Shown: positions 8,253-15,829, numbered from the stretch's first letter. The stretch is DNA of 36,997 nt from Paracraurococcus lichenis (GCF_030657435.1 NZ_JAUTWS010000053.1:1-36997), one strand, 5' to 3'. The notes: generated from the sequence alone by a model not told the origin. Numbers and translations are program-made.

Positions 8253-9319
8253 GCCTTGGCTCCCTTCGGCAGCGCGTATTCGGGCAGGCGGATCAGGCCG
8301 GGCGCCTGGGTCGGGCCGGCGGTCTCGGCGGGCTTCTCGTCCCTGAGGAAGGCCTTGAAGGCGGCCAGCAGCGGGGCGGGCTCGGCGCCCTGGTTGGCGA
8401 TGGCGAAATCGACGAAGCGCTGCTGCACATAGAGCGCCTTCAGCACCTCCGGCAGGCCGGCGCTGCGCGGCAGCGGCTTCGGCCCCTGCGTCATGATCTT
8501 CCGGTAGAGGCTGTAGAGCCAGGCCGCGGCGCCGGCGAGCAGCAGCGGCACCACCAGCAGGCCCCAGCGGGAGACGGTGCCGAGGAACCGCTCCACCCCG
8601 CCCTCCGGCAGGAAGGCGGCGCCGAGGATCGATACCAGCCAGAGCCCGACGAGGCCGGCCAGCAGCTTGGCGCCGGTCTTGATCGCGCCGATCGGCACCG
8701 GCAGGTCCGGCCGCAGCTTCGCCAGCACCCCGGCGAGCTCGGCCGGCTCGTAGGGGTAGTAGTCGTTGAAGGGCATGGTCGTCTCGACCCGGCACAGCCG
8801 CACATAGGCCTCGAAGCCCTCGGCCGAGTTCACCGCCTCGAAGCCGTGGCAGTTTGAGAAGACGTCGCGCAGCTCCGCCTGCATCGTGTTCCACAGCGTG
8901 TGCGTGATGTCCTGCAGCGGGTCCGGGTGGTCCACCAGGGCACCGCCGCGCCCTGGCACCTGCCGTACGTCGAAATCCGCGGCGAATAGCAGGTAGGGCA
9001 TGGTGAGCCGGTCCACCGGCTGGTGCACCAGCGGGTCGACGCCGCCCAGCTTGCTGACCAGCGTGTCGCCGTTCTCCCGCCCATTATAGGGCTGGTCGTC
9101 GATGATCACGAAGCGCGCCAGATGAGTCATGGTGTTGCGCGCGAAGGGGCTGCCCGGCGCGACGCCGCGCGAATTCGCCGTGACCTCCGAATTGGGCAAG
9201 GAGGAGAGGACGGTCTGCAACCGCTGCCGGTAGGAGCAGCCGAACTCGCCCTCGACCGCGCCGACCTTCACCGGCGCGAGCATGGTCAGGAAGTAGTGGC
9301 CGGTCTCGATATCGGGCAT
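8249..9319 (-). CDS. Unknown protein of the DyP/P450 operon with a two-helix membrane hairpin
   Basis: A 356-residue protein whose family I recognise only as a companion of long DyP-type peroxidases; no function is known to me. Residues 65-200 form a globular domain with HLARFVII (66-73), LLFAADFD (110-117) and VFSNCHGFE (153-161). Two hydrophobic stretches follow, about 215-237 and 252-272, and then a C-terminal soluble part. The globular domain shares a layout with the next upstream gene product (HFARWVII and YMLFLSNFN), so the two are probably paralogues. The start at 9319 has GAGGAGG about 9 bases upstream. It overlaps the DyP gene by four bases. It could tether the peroxidase and P450 to the membrane, but this is inference. 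Confidence 0.8.
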   Translation of the reverse strand: MPDIETGHYFLTMLAPVKVGAVEGEFGCSYRQRLQTVLSSLPNSEVTANSRGVAPGSPFARNTMTHLARFVIIDDQPYNGRENGDTLVSKLGGVDPLVHQPVDRLTMPYLLFAADFDVRQVPGRGGALVDHPDPLQDITHTLWNTMQAELRDVFSNCHGFEAVNSAEGFEAYVRLCRVETTMPFNDYYPYEPAELAGVLAKLRPDLPVPIGAIKTGAKLLAGLVGLWLVSILGAAFLPEGGVERFLGTVSRWGLLVVPLLLAGAAAWLYSLYRKIMTQGPKPLPRSAGLPEVLKALYVQQRFVDFAIANQGAEPAPLLAAFKAFLRDEKPAETAGPTQAPGLIRLPEYALPKGAKA

Positions 9320-9332
9320 GGCACGTGCCTCC

Positions 9333-10064
9333 TCAGCCTGCCGCCGCCTGGTCGGGCGGCGCGGATTGCGTGGAAGGCGCGCCGGGGAAGGGCGCGGCCC
9401 AGGCGGGGTCCTTCGACTTGCGGAGGAAGTCGGCCTTGCGCGCATCCGCCCGCTCGGTGGCGACCGAGGCGGAGGGCGCATAGCCATGGCTGCCGAGCGC
9501 ATTCTGCAGGTCGCCCTCGATCATCGCGCGGCGATAGGCCGCGGCGAAGGCCGCCGCGTCGTTGCCCTCGGCGACCTTGGTCAGGTCCGCGATCGCCGAC
9601 TGGATGCGCAGCGCGCGCTTGATGTCCCGCTGCGCCGCGCCCGGCGTGGCGTTGTAGTAGTAGGAGGTGTCGATCTGGTTGTGCGTGATGTAGGCCTTGA
9701 AATCGGCGATCGGGATCGAATGCGGGTATTTCGTGCTGGCATACCAGAAGAGGTCGAGGCCGGAGGGGATGCCGTCGGCGAAGGCGTCGATGTACTGGTC
9801 CCAGGTGCCGTTGAAGTTGCTGAGGAAGAGCATGTAGTCGTTCCGCATGCTCTGCTTCAGCTCGGGCTGGCCGAGATCCGGCCACTGGTCGCGGCGGATG
9901 ATGACCCAGCGCGCGAAATGGATGAGCTTGAGCCCGAGCAGGCCCAGGAGCTGCGTCGGCTGGCTGCGCGACAGCATGAAGAGCGCGACCTGCACCCAGG
10001 TCCAGCGCGGCTTCATCGGCGTCAGCACGTTCATCGCATAGGCTTTGCCGGCGATATTCGACAT
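9333..10064 (-). CDS. Unknown protein, first gene of the DyP/P450 operon
   Basis: A 243-residue protein of no recognised function. Visible landmarks are HFARWVII (49-56), NDYMLFLSNFNGTWDQY (75-91), a GLDLFWYAS segment (102-110), FKAYITHNQIDT (122-133) and YYYNATPGA (135-143). The order of these elements parallels residues 65-190 of the next gene, so the pair look like diverged copies of one domain. Residues 23-48 are hydrophobic enough to lie against a membrane but are not a clear signal peptide. The C-terminal 40 residues are Ala/Pro/Lys-rich and probably flexible. The start ATG at 10064 is preceded by GGGAGGA. It begins the four-gene unit; the next gene starts 13 bases after its stop. Confidence 0.8.
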   Translation of the reverse strand: MSNIAGKAYAMNVLTPMKPRWTWVQVALFMLSRSQPTQLLGLLGLKLIHFARWVIIRRDQWPDLGQPELKQSMRNDYMLFLSNFNGTWDQYIDAFADGIPSGLDLFWYASTKYPHSIPIADFKAYITHNQIDTSYYYNATPGAAQRDIKRALRIQSAIADLTKVAEGNDAAAFAAAYRRAMIEGDLQNALGSHGYAPSASVATERADARKADFLRKSKDPAWAAPFPGAPSTQSAPPDQAAAG

Positions 10065-10080
10065 CGGGGTCCTCCCGCCC

Positions 10081-10103
10081 GGCGCCATCGAAGGGGTGGC
10101 GCC
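10081..10103 (-). promoter_or_regulatory. Leader hairpin in front of the DyP/P450 operon
   Basis: GGCGCCA (10081-10087) and TGGCGCC (10097-10103) form a perfect 7-bp stem with a 9-base loop. It ends only a few bases before the GGGAGGA ribosome binding site of the gene starting at 10064. It could influence translation or mRNA stability. Such stems arise readily in GC-rich DNA, so support is modest. Confidence 0.35.
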
Positions 10104-10160
10104 GTCCGGCGAACCGTGCCTCGCGGGGAAATGAGTAACAAGGAATGATTCAGGGAAACC

Positions 10161-10176
10161 TGTGCGCGACCGCACA
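10161..10176. promoter_or_regulatory. Dyad in the divergent intergenic region
   Basis: TGTGCG-CGAC-CGCACA is a perfect 6-bp inverted repeat about 100 bases upstream of the DyP/P450 operon and 127 bases ahead of the divergent DJ-1/PfpI gene. The minus strand reads TTGTGC over one arm, which could form a -35 box. No adjacent regulator gene is evident. Candidate operator only. Confidence 0.35.
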
Positions 10177-10302
10177 AGGCGATGCCGGAGCCGCCATTGG
10201 CATCCCCCGGGAGGCGACCAGCCTTGCCCGGTGCCGCCGGGAGGCTTCGCCCCGCCGCCGCGCCATGGCAGCATCCGCGCCCGTGTCCGGAGGACCGCCC
10301 GC

Positions 10303-10995
10303 ATGACCAGCCCGCTCCGTATCGGCTTCCTGCTCTTCCCGCGGCTCACCCAGCTCGACTTCACGGGGCCTTTCGAGGTGCTGGGCCGCCTGCCGGGGGC
10401 GGAGGTGCGGACGCTGTGGAAGCAGGCCGGGCCGGTGCGGTCCGATACCGGCCTCGTCATCCTTGCCGATACGGCGCTCGCCGATTGCCCGCAGCTCGAC
10501 CTGGTCTGCGTCCCCGGCGGGCCGGGTGTCGCGGCGCTGATGGAGGACGAGGAGGTGCTGGCCTTCCTCCGGCGCCAGGCGGCCGGGGCGCGCTGGGTCA
10601 CCTCCGTCTGCACCGGCGCGCTGGTGCTGGGCGCGGCGGGGCTGCTGCGCGGCCGGCGCGCGACCACGCATTGGGCGAGCCACGACTTCCTCGCCGTCCT
10701 CGGCGCCATCCCGGTGCAGGCGCGGGTGGTCCGCGACGGCAACCTGCTCACCGGCGGCGGCGTGACAGCCGGGATCGACTTCGCGCTGACCATCGCGGCC
10801 GAGATCGCGGGCGAAGCGGCGGCGCAGGCGATCCAGCTCGGCATCGAATATGCACCGGCGCCGCCCTTCGCGGCCGGGCACCCCTCCATCGCACCCGCCG
10901 CGGTTCTGGAGGCCGCGCGCGATCGCGGCGCCGGCATGCGGGCGGAGCGCGAGGCGCTGGTCGCCCGCGTCGCCGCCCGGCTGGCCGCGGCCTGA
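10303..10995 (+). CDS. DJ-1/PfpI family protein, isonitrile hydratase-like
   Basis: A 230-residue single-domain protein of the DJ-1/PfpI superfamily. It shows LRIGFLLFPRLTQLDFTGPF (5-24), VCVPGGPGV (68-76) and the nucleophile elbow SVCTGALVLGAAGLL with Cys103, followed by THWASHD and LLTGGGVTAGIDFAL. These match Pseudomonas isonitrile hydratase (InhA) and also the N-terminal half of GlxA-type AraC regulators, but no C-terminal DNA-binding domain is present. The start at 10303 has GGAGG nine bases upstream; longer upstream reading lacks family similarity. It diverges from the DyP/P450 operon and is followed after eight bases by a DUF454 gene. The true substrate is uncertain. Confidence 0.88.
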   Translation: MTSPLRIGFLLFPRLTQLDFTGPFEVLGRLPGAEVRTLWKQAGPVRSDTGLVILADTALADCPQLDLVCVPGGPGVAALMEDEEVLAFLRRQAAGARWVTSVCTGALVLGAAGLLRGRRATTHWASHDFLAVLGAIPVQARVVRDGNLLTGGGVTAGIDFALTIAAEIAGEAAAQAIQLGIEYAPAPPFAAGHPSIAPAAVLEAARDRGAGMRAEREALVARVAARLAAA

Positions 10996-11003
10996 CCGCC
11001 CGG

Positions 11004-11450
11004 ATGCAGGACGCCCGGACTCCGCCGGCAGGGCCGCCCTCGCGCGGGCCGAACCGGTGGATGCTGCTCGGCCTCGGCTATCTGTGCCTGGTGCTGGCCG
11101 CGATCGGCGCGGTGCTGCCGGTGATGCCGACCACGGTCTTCCTGATCGTCGCCGCCTGGGCCTTTGGCCGTGCCAACCCGCAGCTTCGCGCCCGGCTGCG
11201 CGCGCATCCCCGCTTCGGCGCGACGCTGCGGCACTGGGAGGACCACGGCAGCATCAGCCCGCGCGCCAAGCGCGCCGCGCTGCTCGGCATGGCGGCGGGC
11301 TGGCTGATGGTGACGCTGGTCTTCCGCAACCTGCTGGCCTCCGGCCTCGCCGGCGCTTGTCTGCTGGCGGTCGCGGCCTATGTCCTCAGCCGGCCGTCGC
11401 AGCCGAGGGCCGCGCCGCTGCCGCCGGAACCGGTTCCCGGCCCGCGCTGA
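11004..11450 (+). CDS. DUF454 (YbaN-like) small inner-membrane protein
   Basis: A 148-residue membrane protein with three to four hydrophobic segments. The hallmark of DUF454/YbaN is visible: IGAVLPVMPTTVFLIVAAW (about 38-56), then an Ala/Phe-Gly-Arg turn with HPRFGATLRHWEDHGSIS (about 73-90). Length fits the family (about 120-150 residues). Function is unknown. It begins eight bases after the DJ-1/PfpI gene and is probably cotranscribed with it. The first 18 residues are Pro-rich and the start could lie slightly further in, at the WML segment, but no better initiation codon was seen. Confidence 0.87.
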   Translation: MQDARTPPAGPPSRGPNRWMLLGLGYLCLVLAAIGAVLPVMPTTVFLIVAAWAFGRANPQLRARLRAHPRFGATLRHWEDHGSISPRAKRAALLGMAAGWLMVTLVFRNLLASGLAGACLLAVAAYVLSRPSQPRAAPLPPEPVPGPR

Positions 11451-11590
11451 GCCATGGCGTCGGCGCACCCCACCCCTGCGCCCGGCGCGGGACACGGTGC
11501 CGAAGGCTGGACGGCAATTGGCCGCCCGCGCTCCCACATGGGGGGAGTCGCTGGTTCTCCCCTCGAGACCGCTTGTTTATGGCACGGCCC

Positions 11591-11606
11591 GGCCCCGCGC
11601 GGGGCC
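11591..11606. repeat. Perfect 16-base GC palindrome
   Basis: GGCCCCGC-GCGGGGCC lies 22 bases ahead of the DUF3606 start and 140 bases after the DUF454 stop. It may act as a terminator for the upstream pair or as a structured leader. There is no T-run. The rest of 11451-11627 shows no gene. Confidence 0.35.
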
Positions 11607-11627
11607 GGAACCGCAGGATATTCCCCC

Positions 11628-11819
11628 ATGGCCCACGCACCGACCAAGACCGATACGACCACCCTCGCCGATGCCGCCCGCGTCGAGGAGGAGGTCGCCT
11701 ACCTCGCCAAGCGGCACCGCATCAGCCCCGCCATCGTGCGGGAGATCATCCGCCGCCTCGGCTCCTCCGAGCGCAGCGCTGTCGAGCGCGAGATCAAGCG
11801 CGGCCAGGCGCGGCGCTAG
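11628..11819 (+). CDS. DUF3606 small protein
   Basis: A 63-residue protein with a helix-rich, charged sequence: RVEEEVAYLAKRHRISPAIV followed by IIRRLGSSERSAVEREIK. This is the typical pattern and length of DUF3606 proteins, which are widespread in Alphaproteobacteria and have no assigned function. The fold resembles a small helix-turn-helix, so DNA contact is possible but unproven. I chose the ATG at 11628 because family similarity begins there; longer upstream reading in frame lacks any. The stop codon itself is part of the left arm of a perfect 18-bp inverted repeat that probably terminates transcription. Confidence 0.8.
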   Translation: MAHAPTKTDTTTLADAARVEEEVAYLAKRHRISPAIVREIIRRLGSSERSAVEREIKRGQARR

Positions 11820-11918
11820 AGCATTCCCACGCTGACCGTGCAGCGTGGGAATGCTCTAGGCTTTTGATTTGCAGAGCAGATTCACGCCTCCGAGCGTTTC
11901 CACTCTGCGGCGATCTGC
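11817..11918. repeat. REP-like element with a perfect 18-bp hairpin
   Basis: TAGAGCATTCCCACGCTG (11817-11834) and its exact reverse complement (11841-11858) flank a 6-base loop. After a T-rich spacer (CTTTTGATTT) comes a second foldable unit: GCAGAT (11876-11881) with ATCTGC (11913-11918), and CGCC/GGCG inside it. This two-hairpin layout resembles the dispersed intergenic repeats of many Alphaproteobacterial genomes. It overlaps the stop of the DUF3606 gene and may serve as its terminator. Dispersion in the genome cannot be tested from one window. Confidence 0.7.
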
Positions 11919-11972
11919 CCTGACGCGCCGGGCCCGGTTGCCCGGGCGGGCGGCGCGCCGCATACCGCGCAG

Positions 11973-13172
11973 ATGCCCTCCGATCCCGCCGGCCCCGGGC
12001 CGCGCGCCGATGCGGGTTCGACCCGCCGGCTCATCCTCCTGCTCGGCCTGTCCTCCTTCTCGGGCGCGCTGAGCGGGCGGGTCACCGACCCCTTCGTCAC
12101 CACCATCGCGGCCGAGTTCGCCACCACGGCGGACCAGGCCGCGCTGCTGGCGACCGTCTTCGCCGTGCCCTTCGCCGCCATCCAGCCCATCCTGGGCCCG
12201 GTCGGCGATGCGCTCGGCAAGAAGCGCATCATCCGCGTCGCCCTCCTCCTGCTCTCGGTCTTCGCCCTGCTCGCGCCGCTCGCCCCCGATCTCGGCACGC
12301 TGATGCTGCTGCGGGCGCTGACCGGCATGGCGGCCGGCGGCGTGATGCCGCTGACGCTGGCGACGGTGGCGGATGCGGTGCCGATCGCCGAGCGGCAGGT
12401 GGCGCTGAGCCGCGTGGTGGTCTTCGCCATCGCCGGGCAGATCGGCGGCGGCGCGCTGGCCGGCGTGCTGGCGCCCTTCCTCGGCTGGCGGGGCGTGCTC
12501 GGGCTCTGCGGCGCGGTCGCGCTGGCGGCCTCGGCGCTGCTCTTCCTCATCCCCTTCGGCGGCCCGCCGGAGCCGCGCCGGCGCTTCGCCCCGGCCAAGG
12601 CGATCGAGCGTTACGGCATGATCCTGCGCCTGCCGGCGGCGCGCCTGCTCTACGCCTCGGTCTTCATCGAGGGGCTGCTGGTCTTCGGCACCTTCCCCTG
12701 GCTGGCGCCGGTGCTGGAATCGCGCGGCCTCGGCGGCGCGGCCAGTGCGACGCTGGAAGCGGGGCTGGCGGTGGCGGCCTTCGGCTGCGGCGGCTTCGTC
12801 TATGCCGCGCTGGCCCGGCCGATGCTGGCGCGGCTCGGCCAGTCGCGCATGGTGCGCCTCGGCGGCGTGATCGCCGGCCTGGCGCTGCTGGGCTTCGCCG
12901 TCGCGCCCTTCGCGGTGCTGTTCATCGCCGCCGGGCTGGTGCTTGGGACCGGCTTCTACATGATCCACAACAGCATCCAGACGCGGGTGACGGAGGTGGC
13001 GCCGGAAGCGCGCGGCTCCGCGGTCGCACTGCATGCCTGCCACTTCTTCGGCGGCCAGTCGCTGGGCCCGGTGCTGGTGGGCCTCGCCATCGGCGGCTTC
13101 GGCGCGCCGGCGGCCTTCGCGCTCGCCGCCGCTGGCATCTGCGCGCTCGGCGTCCGGCTCGGCCGGCGCTGA
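11973..13172 (+). CDS. MFS transporter
   Basis: A 399-residue inner-membrane protein with 12 predicted hydrophobic segments in two halves. The loop between segments 2 and 3 carries GPVGDALGKKRIIR (about residues 74-87), the MFS motif A equivalent (G-x3-D-x2-G-x-K/R). The central cytoplasmic loop is the charged stretch PPEPRRRFAPAKAIERYG. It looks like the drug/sugar efflux (DHA/AraJ-type) branch, but the substrate is unassigned. The gene stands alone: it follows the REP-like element and converges on the LLM monooxygenase gene with only seven bases between the stops. Start at 11973 is the only plausible ATG before the first membrane segment; no strong ribosome binding site is seen. Confidence 0.9.
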   Translation: MPSDPAGPGPRADAGSTRRLILLLGLSSFSGALSGRVTDPFVTTIAAEFATTADQAALLATVFAVPFAAIQPILGPVGDALGKKRIIRVALLLLSVFALLAPLAPDLGTLMLLRALTGMAAGGVMPLTLATVADAVPIAERQVALSRVVVFAIAGQIGGGALAGVLAPFLGWRGVLGLCGAVALAASALLFLIPFGGPPEPRRRFAPAKAIERYGMILRLPAARLLYASVFIEGLLVFGTFPWLAPVLESRGLGGAASATLEAGLAVAAFGCGGFVYAALARPMLARLGQSRMVRLGGVIAGLALLGFAVAPFAVLFIAAGLVLGTGFYMIHNSIQTRVTEVAPEARGSAVALHACHFFGGQSLGPVLVGLAIGGFGAPAAFALAAAGICALGVRLGRR

Positions 13173-13179
13173 GCGACGG

Positions 13180-14277
13180 CTACTCCGCCGCCTGCCGCGC
13201 GCTCGGCTTGCCCCAGGACTTCAGCACCGGCAGTACCTCCTTGGCGAAGAGCTTCAGGCCGCGCTCCGCCACGGCCATCGGCGTGCCGCCGAAGCGGAAG
13301 GCGACGTTCAGCTCGAAGGTCCCCAGAAGCTCCCGCCGCTTCTCGAGGCCGCGCAGGATCCTCTCCGGCGTGCCCCAGCTCGCCGCCTGCATGAAGCCCT
13401 TCACCGCGCCTTCCAGGCCGCCCGCCTTGCGCGCGAGATCCGCCTTCTGCTGGTAGGAGTCATAGCCCTTCACACTGGCAAAATGCTCGCCCAGGAACTC
13501 GTAGTGGTGGAAATTGCTCTCCACGAACTTGCCCTGGTAGCGGGTGGCCTCCTCCTCGCAGCGCGCATCGTCCTCGCCGCAGATGACGAACTCCGTCATC
13601 ATCAGGGTCGGCGGCTCGGTGCCGTGGTACTGGCGGTGGAGTTCCCGGCCGCGCTCGATGACCGGCAGCCGCATCTCCCAGGGCCGGTCGGCGAACATCA
13701 CCATATGCGCGCCGAGCTTGGCCGCGGAGTTCACCGAATCCTCCGAGGACGCGACGGCATAGATCCGGCCGTCGAAGCTGTGCTGCGGCCGCGGCCGCAA
13801 CTCGGTCCGCGGCTGCCTGTAGAACTTGCCCTCGCCCTCGATGAAGCCGGTCTTCAGGGCGTTGATGATCATCGGCGCCGCCTCGTCGAAGCGCTCGCGC
13901 GATTCGTCCATGCTGAGGCGGAAGGCGGCGAATTCGCGCCGCGCCAGGCCGCGGCCCATGCCGAAGCGCAGGCGCCCGCCGCTCAGCATGTCGAGCACCG
14001 CGGCATTCTCGGCGACGCGCAGCGGGTCGTGCCAGGGCAGGATGACCGCGGCGGTGCCGACATCGATATGCGGGTGCTTCGCCGCCAGCCAGGTCATCAA
14101 ATGCAGGTTGTCGGGGACGAAGGAGTAGTCGGCGAAGTGGTGCTCGGCCGACCAGAGGCAGTCGAAGCCGAGATCGGCGGCCAGCGAGGCGAGGCGCAGC
14201 TCCTCCTCCCAGACCTCCTTGTCGGAGACACCCTCCCAGCCATAGCTGGAGAAGATCATCATCATGCCGACATCCAT
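13180..14277 (-). CDS. LLM class flavin-dependent oxidoreductase (luciferase-like)
   Basis: A 365-residue TIM-barrel monooxygenase of the bacterial luciferase superfamily, using FMNH2 or F420. Typical stretches are LGFDCLWSAEHHFADYSF (about 35-52), GTAAVILPWHDPLRVAEN (about 77-94) and LDMLSGGRLRFGMGRG (about 98-113). The ATG at 14277 follows GGGAGAG by nine bases. Upstream in-frame ATG at 14310 is less likely because the intervening residues have no family match. Many members oxidise small sulfonates, alkanes or aromatics, but the specific substrate cannot be read. It diverges from the isocitrate lyase-family gene across 166 bases in which no clear site was seen. Confidence 0.9.
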   Translation of the reverse strand: MDVGMMMIFSSYGWEGVSDKEVWEEELRLASLAADLGFDCLWSAEHHFADYSFVPDNLHLMTWLAAKHPHIDVGTAAVILPWHDPLRVAENAAVLDMLSGGRLRFGMGRGLARREFAAFRLSMDESRERFDEAAPMIINALKTGFIEGEGKFYRQPRTELRPRPQHSFDGRIYAVASSEDSVNSAAKLGAHMVMFADRPWEMRLPVIERGRELHRQYHGTEPPTLMMTEFVICGEDDARCEEEATRYQGKFVESNFHHYEFLGEHFASVKGYDSYQQKADLARKAGGLEGAVKGFMQAASWGTPERILRGLEKRRELLGTFELNVAFRFGGTPMAVAERGLKLFAKEVLPVLKSWGKPSARQAAE

Positions 14278-14443
14278 GGCACGTCTCTCCCATGTTCCGG
14301 GGCCTGCCATGGCCTGATGGCGGCCGCGCTTGCTTGGACCCGGGGAGGCTAGACCCCTTCCGCGCCCCGGTTCAACCGAGGCCCCTGGCCACCCGGCGCC
14401 GGTCGCCTATCCTGCGGTCCGGAACGAGATCGAGAGGACCGCC

Positions 14444-15304
14444 ATGACCCCGCCCGACCGCCTGCGCGCGCTGCTGGCCGAACCAGGCTTCGTCACCATG
14501 CCCGCGGTCTGGGATGGGTTGAGCGCGAAGCTCGCCGCCGCGGCCGGGTTCCGCACCGCTTTCCTCTCCGGCTCCTGCGTCGCCGCGAGCCGGCTGGGCG
14601 GGCCGGACCTCGACCTCATCTCCTTCGGCGAGATGTTCGACAGCTTCACAATGGTGCGCAACGCGGCGCCGGAGACGCTGGTGCTGGCGGATGGCGACCA
14701 TGGCTATGGCAATGCCATGAACGTGCAGCGCACGGTGCGCGCCTATGGCCGCGCCGGCGCCGCCGCCATCCTGATCGAGGACAAGATCACCCCGCGGGAG
14801 CTGACGGCGGCCGGCAAGCCCTGCCTGCCGCGGGAGGAGGCGCGGATGAAGATCCGCGCCGCCGTGGAGGCGGCGAAGGAGAGCGGCATCCTGATCCTCG
14901 CCCGCACCGATTGCCGCCCGACCCAGGGGATCGACGAGGCGGTCGCGCGCATCGAGGCCTTCGCGGCGGAGGGCGCCGACATCTTCCTGCTCGACAGCCC
15001 GCAGGACGAGGCGGAGATGCGCCGCGCGGTCGAGGCGACGGGCGGCAGGCCCTCCTTCTCCGTCCTCTCGCCCGGCGGCGCCCGCGCCACGCCGACGGCG
15101 GCGGAGGCAGCGGCGCTGGGCTTCAAAATCGGGACCTTCCCGACCGGCATGCTCTCCCCGGCCGCCGCCGGCATGAAGGCGGGGCTCGCCGCGCTGCAGG
15201 CCGGGAAGTCCGAGTCCGAGAGCGCCCTGCCGCCGGCCGAGCTGCGCGCGACGCTCGGCTATGGCGACTACGACGCGGCGGCGAAGCGGTTCCGCCTCGC
15301 ATGA
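14444..15304 (+). CDS. Isocitrate lyase/PEP mutase superfamily enzyme
   Basis: A 286-residue alpha/beta-barrel enzyme. It shows GFRTAFLSGSCVAASRLG (about 32-49), the metal-binding DGDHGYGN (about 85-92) and IEDKITPRE (about 108-116), then ILARTDCRP and GADIFLLDSP. In isocitrate and methylisocitrate lyases the active-site loop after IEDQ contains KKCGH or KRCGH. Here that Cys-Gly-His is missing (ITPRELTAAGKPCLP). This argues against a standard lyase and leaves oxaloacetate decarboxylase-like, PEP hydrolase-like or other C-C/P-C activity. The start at 14444 has GAGAGGA upstream. It ends before a bidirectional hairpin shared with the convergent DoxX gene. Confidence 0.88.
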   Translation: MTPPDRLRALLAEPGFVTMPAVWDGLSAKLAAAAGFRTAFLSGSCVAASRLGGPDLDLISFGEMFDSFTMVRNAAPETLVLADGDHGYGNAMNVQRTVRAYGRAGAAAILIEDKITPRELTAAGKPCLPREEARMKIRAAVEAAKESGILILARTDCRPTQGIDEAVARIEAFAAEGADIFLLDSPQDEAEMRRAVEATGGRPSFSVLSPGGARATPTAAEAAALGFKIGTFPTGMLSPAAAGMKAGLAALQAGKSESESALPPAELRATLGYGDYDAAAKRFRLA

Positions 15305-15311
15305 CCAGGGC

Positions 15312-15332
15312 GGCGGCGGCCTGACCGCCGCC
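15312..15332. terminator. Hairpin between convergent genes
   Basis: GGCGGCGG and CCGCCGCC pair around a 5-base loop, with outer TGACC (15302-15306) and GGTCA (15333-15337) able to extend the structure. It sits between the stops of the isocitrate lyase-family gene and the DoxX gene and could end both transcripts. There is no U-tract. Confidence 0.5.
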
Positions 15333-15357
15333 GGTCAGCACGGTGCCCGCCCGGGGA

Positions 15358-15792
15358 TCAGGCAGTGGCGACGGCGCGGCGGCTGCCCAGCAGGCGCCGC
15401 GGGTCGAGGGCGTAAGCGCCGGCGCCGAGCCCGGCCTGCACCAGAAGGGCCAGCGTCCAGAAGGCCGGGAACTCCCAGCCGCCGCCCTTGCCGGCGAACA
15501 TCCAGCCATTGCCGCTGTGCTGCAGCGTCGCGCCGAGCAGGATCGGCAGGAAGAGCAGGCTGACCGGCCGCACCCAGACGCCAAGGATGAGGGCGATGCC
15601 GCCCAGGACCTCCGCAAAGGCGACGACGGCGCCGAAGACCGGCGGGTAGCCGATGGAGGCGAAGTAGCCCATGGTGCCGGCCAGCCCGAAGGTGCCGAGC
15701 TTCAGCAGCGCGCCATGCGCCAGGGCCAGCGTGCCCAGGCCGAGGCGCAGCAGCAGGGCGGCATAGGGGGTGGTCGTCTTCTCGTCGATCAT
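15358..15792 (-). CDS. DoxX family membrane protein
   Basis: A 144-residue protein with four hydrophobic helices, matching the DoxX family in length and pattern. Visible family features are LLLRLGLGTLALAHGALLK (about 13-31), VAFAEVLGGIALILGVWVR (about 57-75) and the LLGATLQHSGNGWMFAGKGGG turn before the last helix. DoxX-like proteins are inner-membrane proteins tied to thiol/quinone redox in some species; no role is assigned here. The start at 15792 follows AGGAGAG. It diverges from the LysR regulator, a common arrangement that suggests control by that protein. Confidence 0.9.
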   Translation of the reverse strand: MIDEKTTTPYAALLLRLGLGTLALAHGALLKLGTFGLAGTMGYFASIGYPPVFGAVVAFAEVLGGIALILGVWVRPVSLLFLPILLGATLQHSGNGWMFAGKGGGWEFPAFWTLALLVQAGLGAGAYALDPRRLLGSRRAVATA

Positions 15793-15813
15793 GGGGCTCT
15801 CCTTCGGTCCGCT

Positions 15814-15829
15814 GCGGCATCCCTGCCGC
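15814..15829. promoter_or_regulatory. Candidate LysR-type site between doxX and lysR
   Basis: GCGGCA-TCCC-TGCCGC is a perfect 6-bp inverted repeat in the 129-base divergent interval. It lies 22 bases ahead of the DoxX start and 93 bases ahead of the LysR start. LysR regulators usually bind dyads in such positions, but a clean T-N11-A core is not obvious. Confidence 0.4.
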
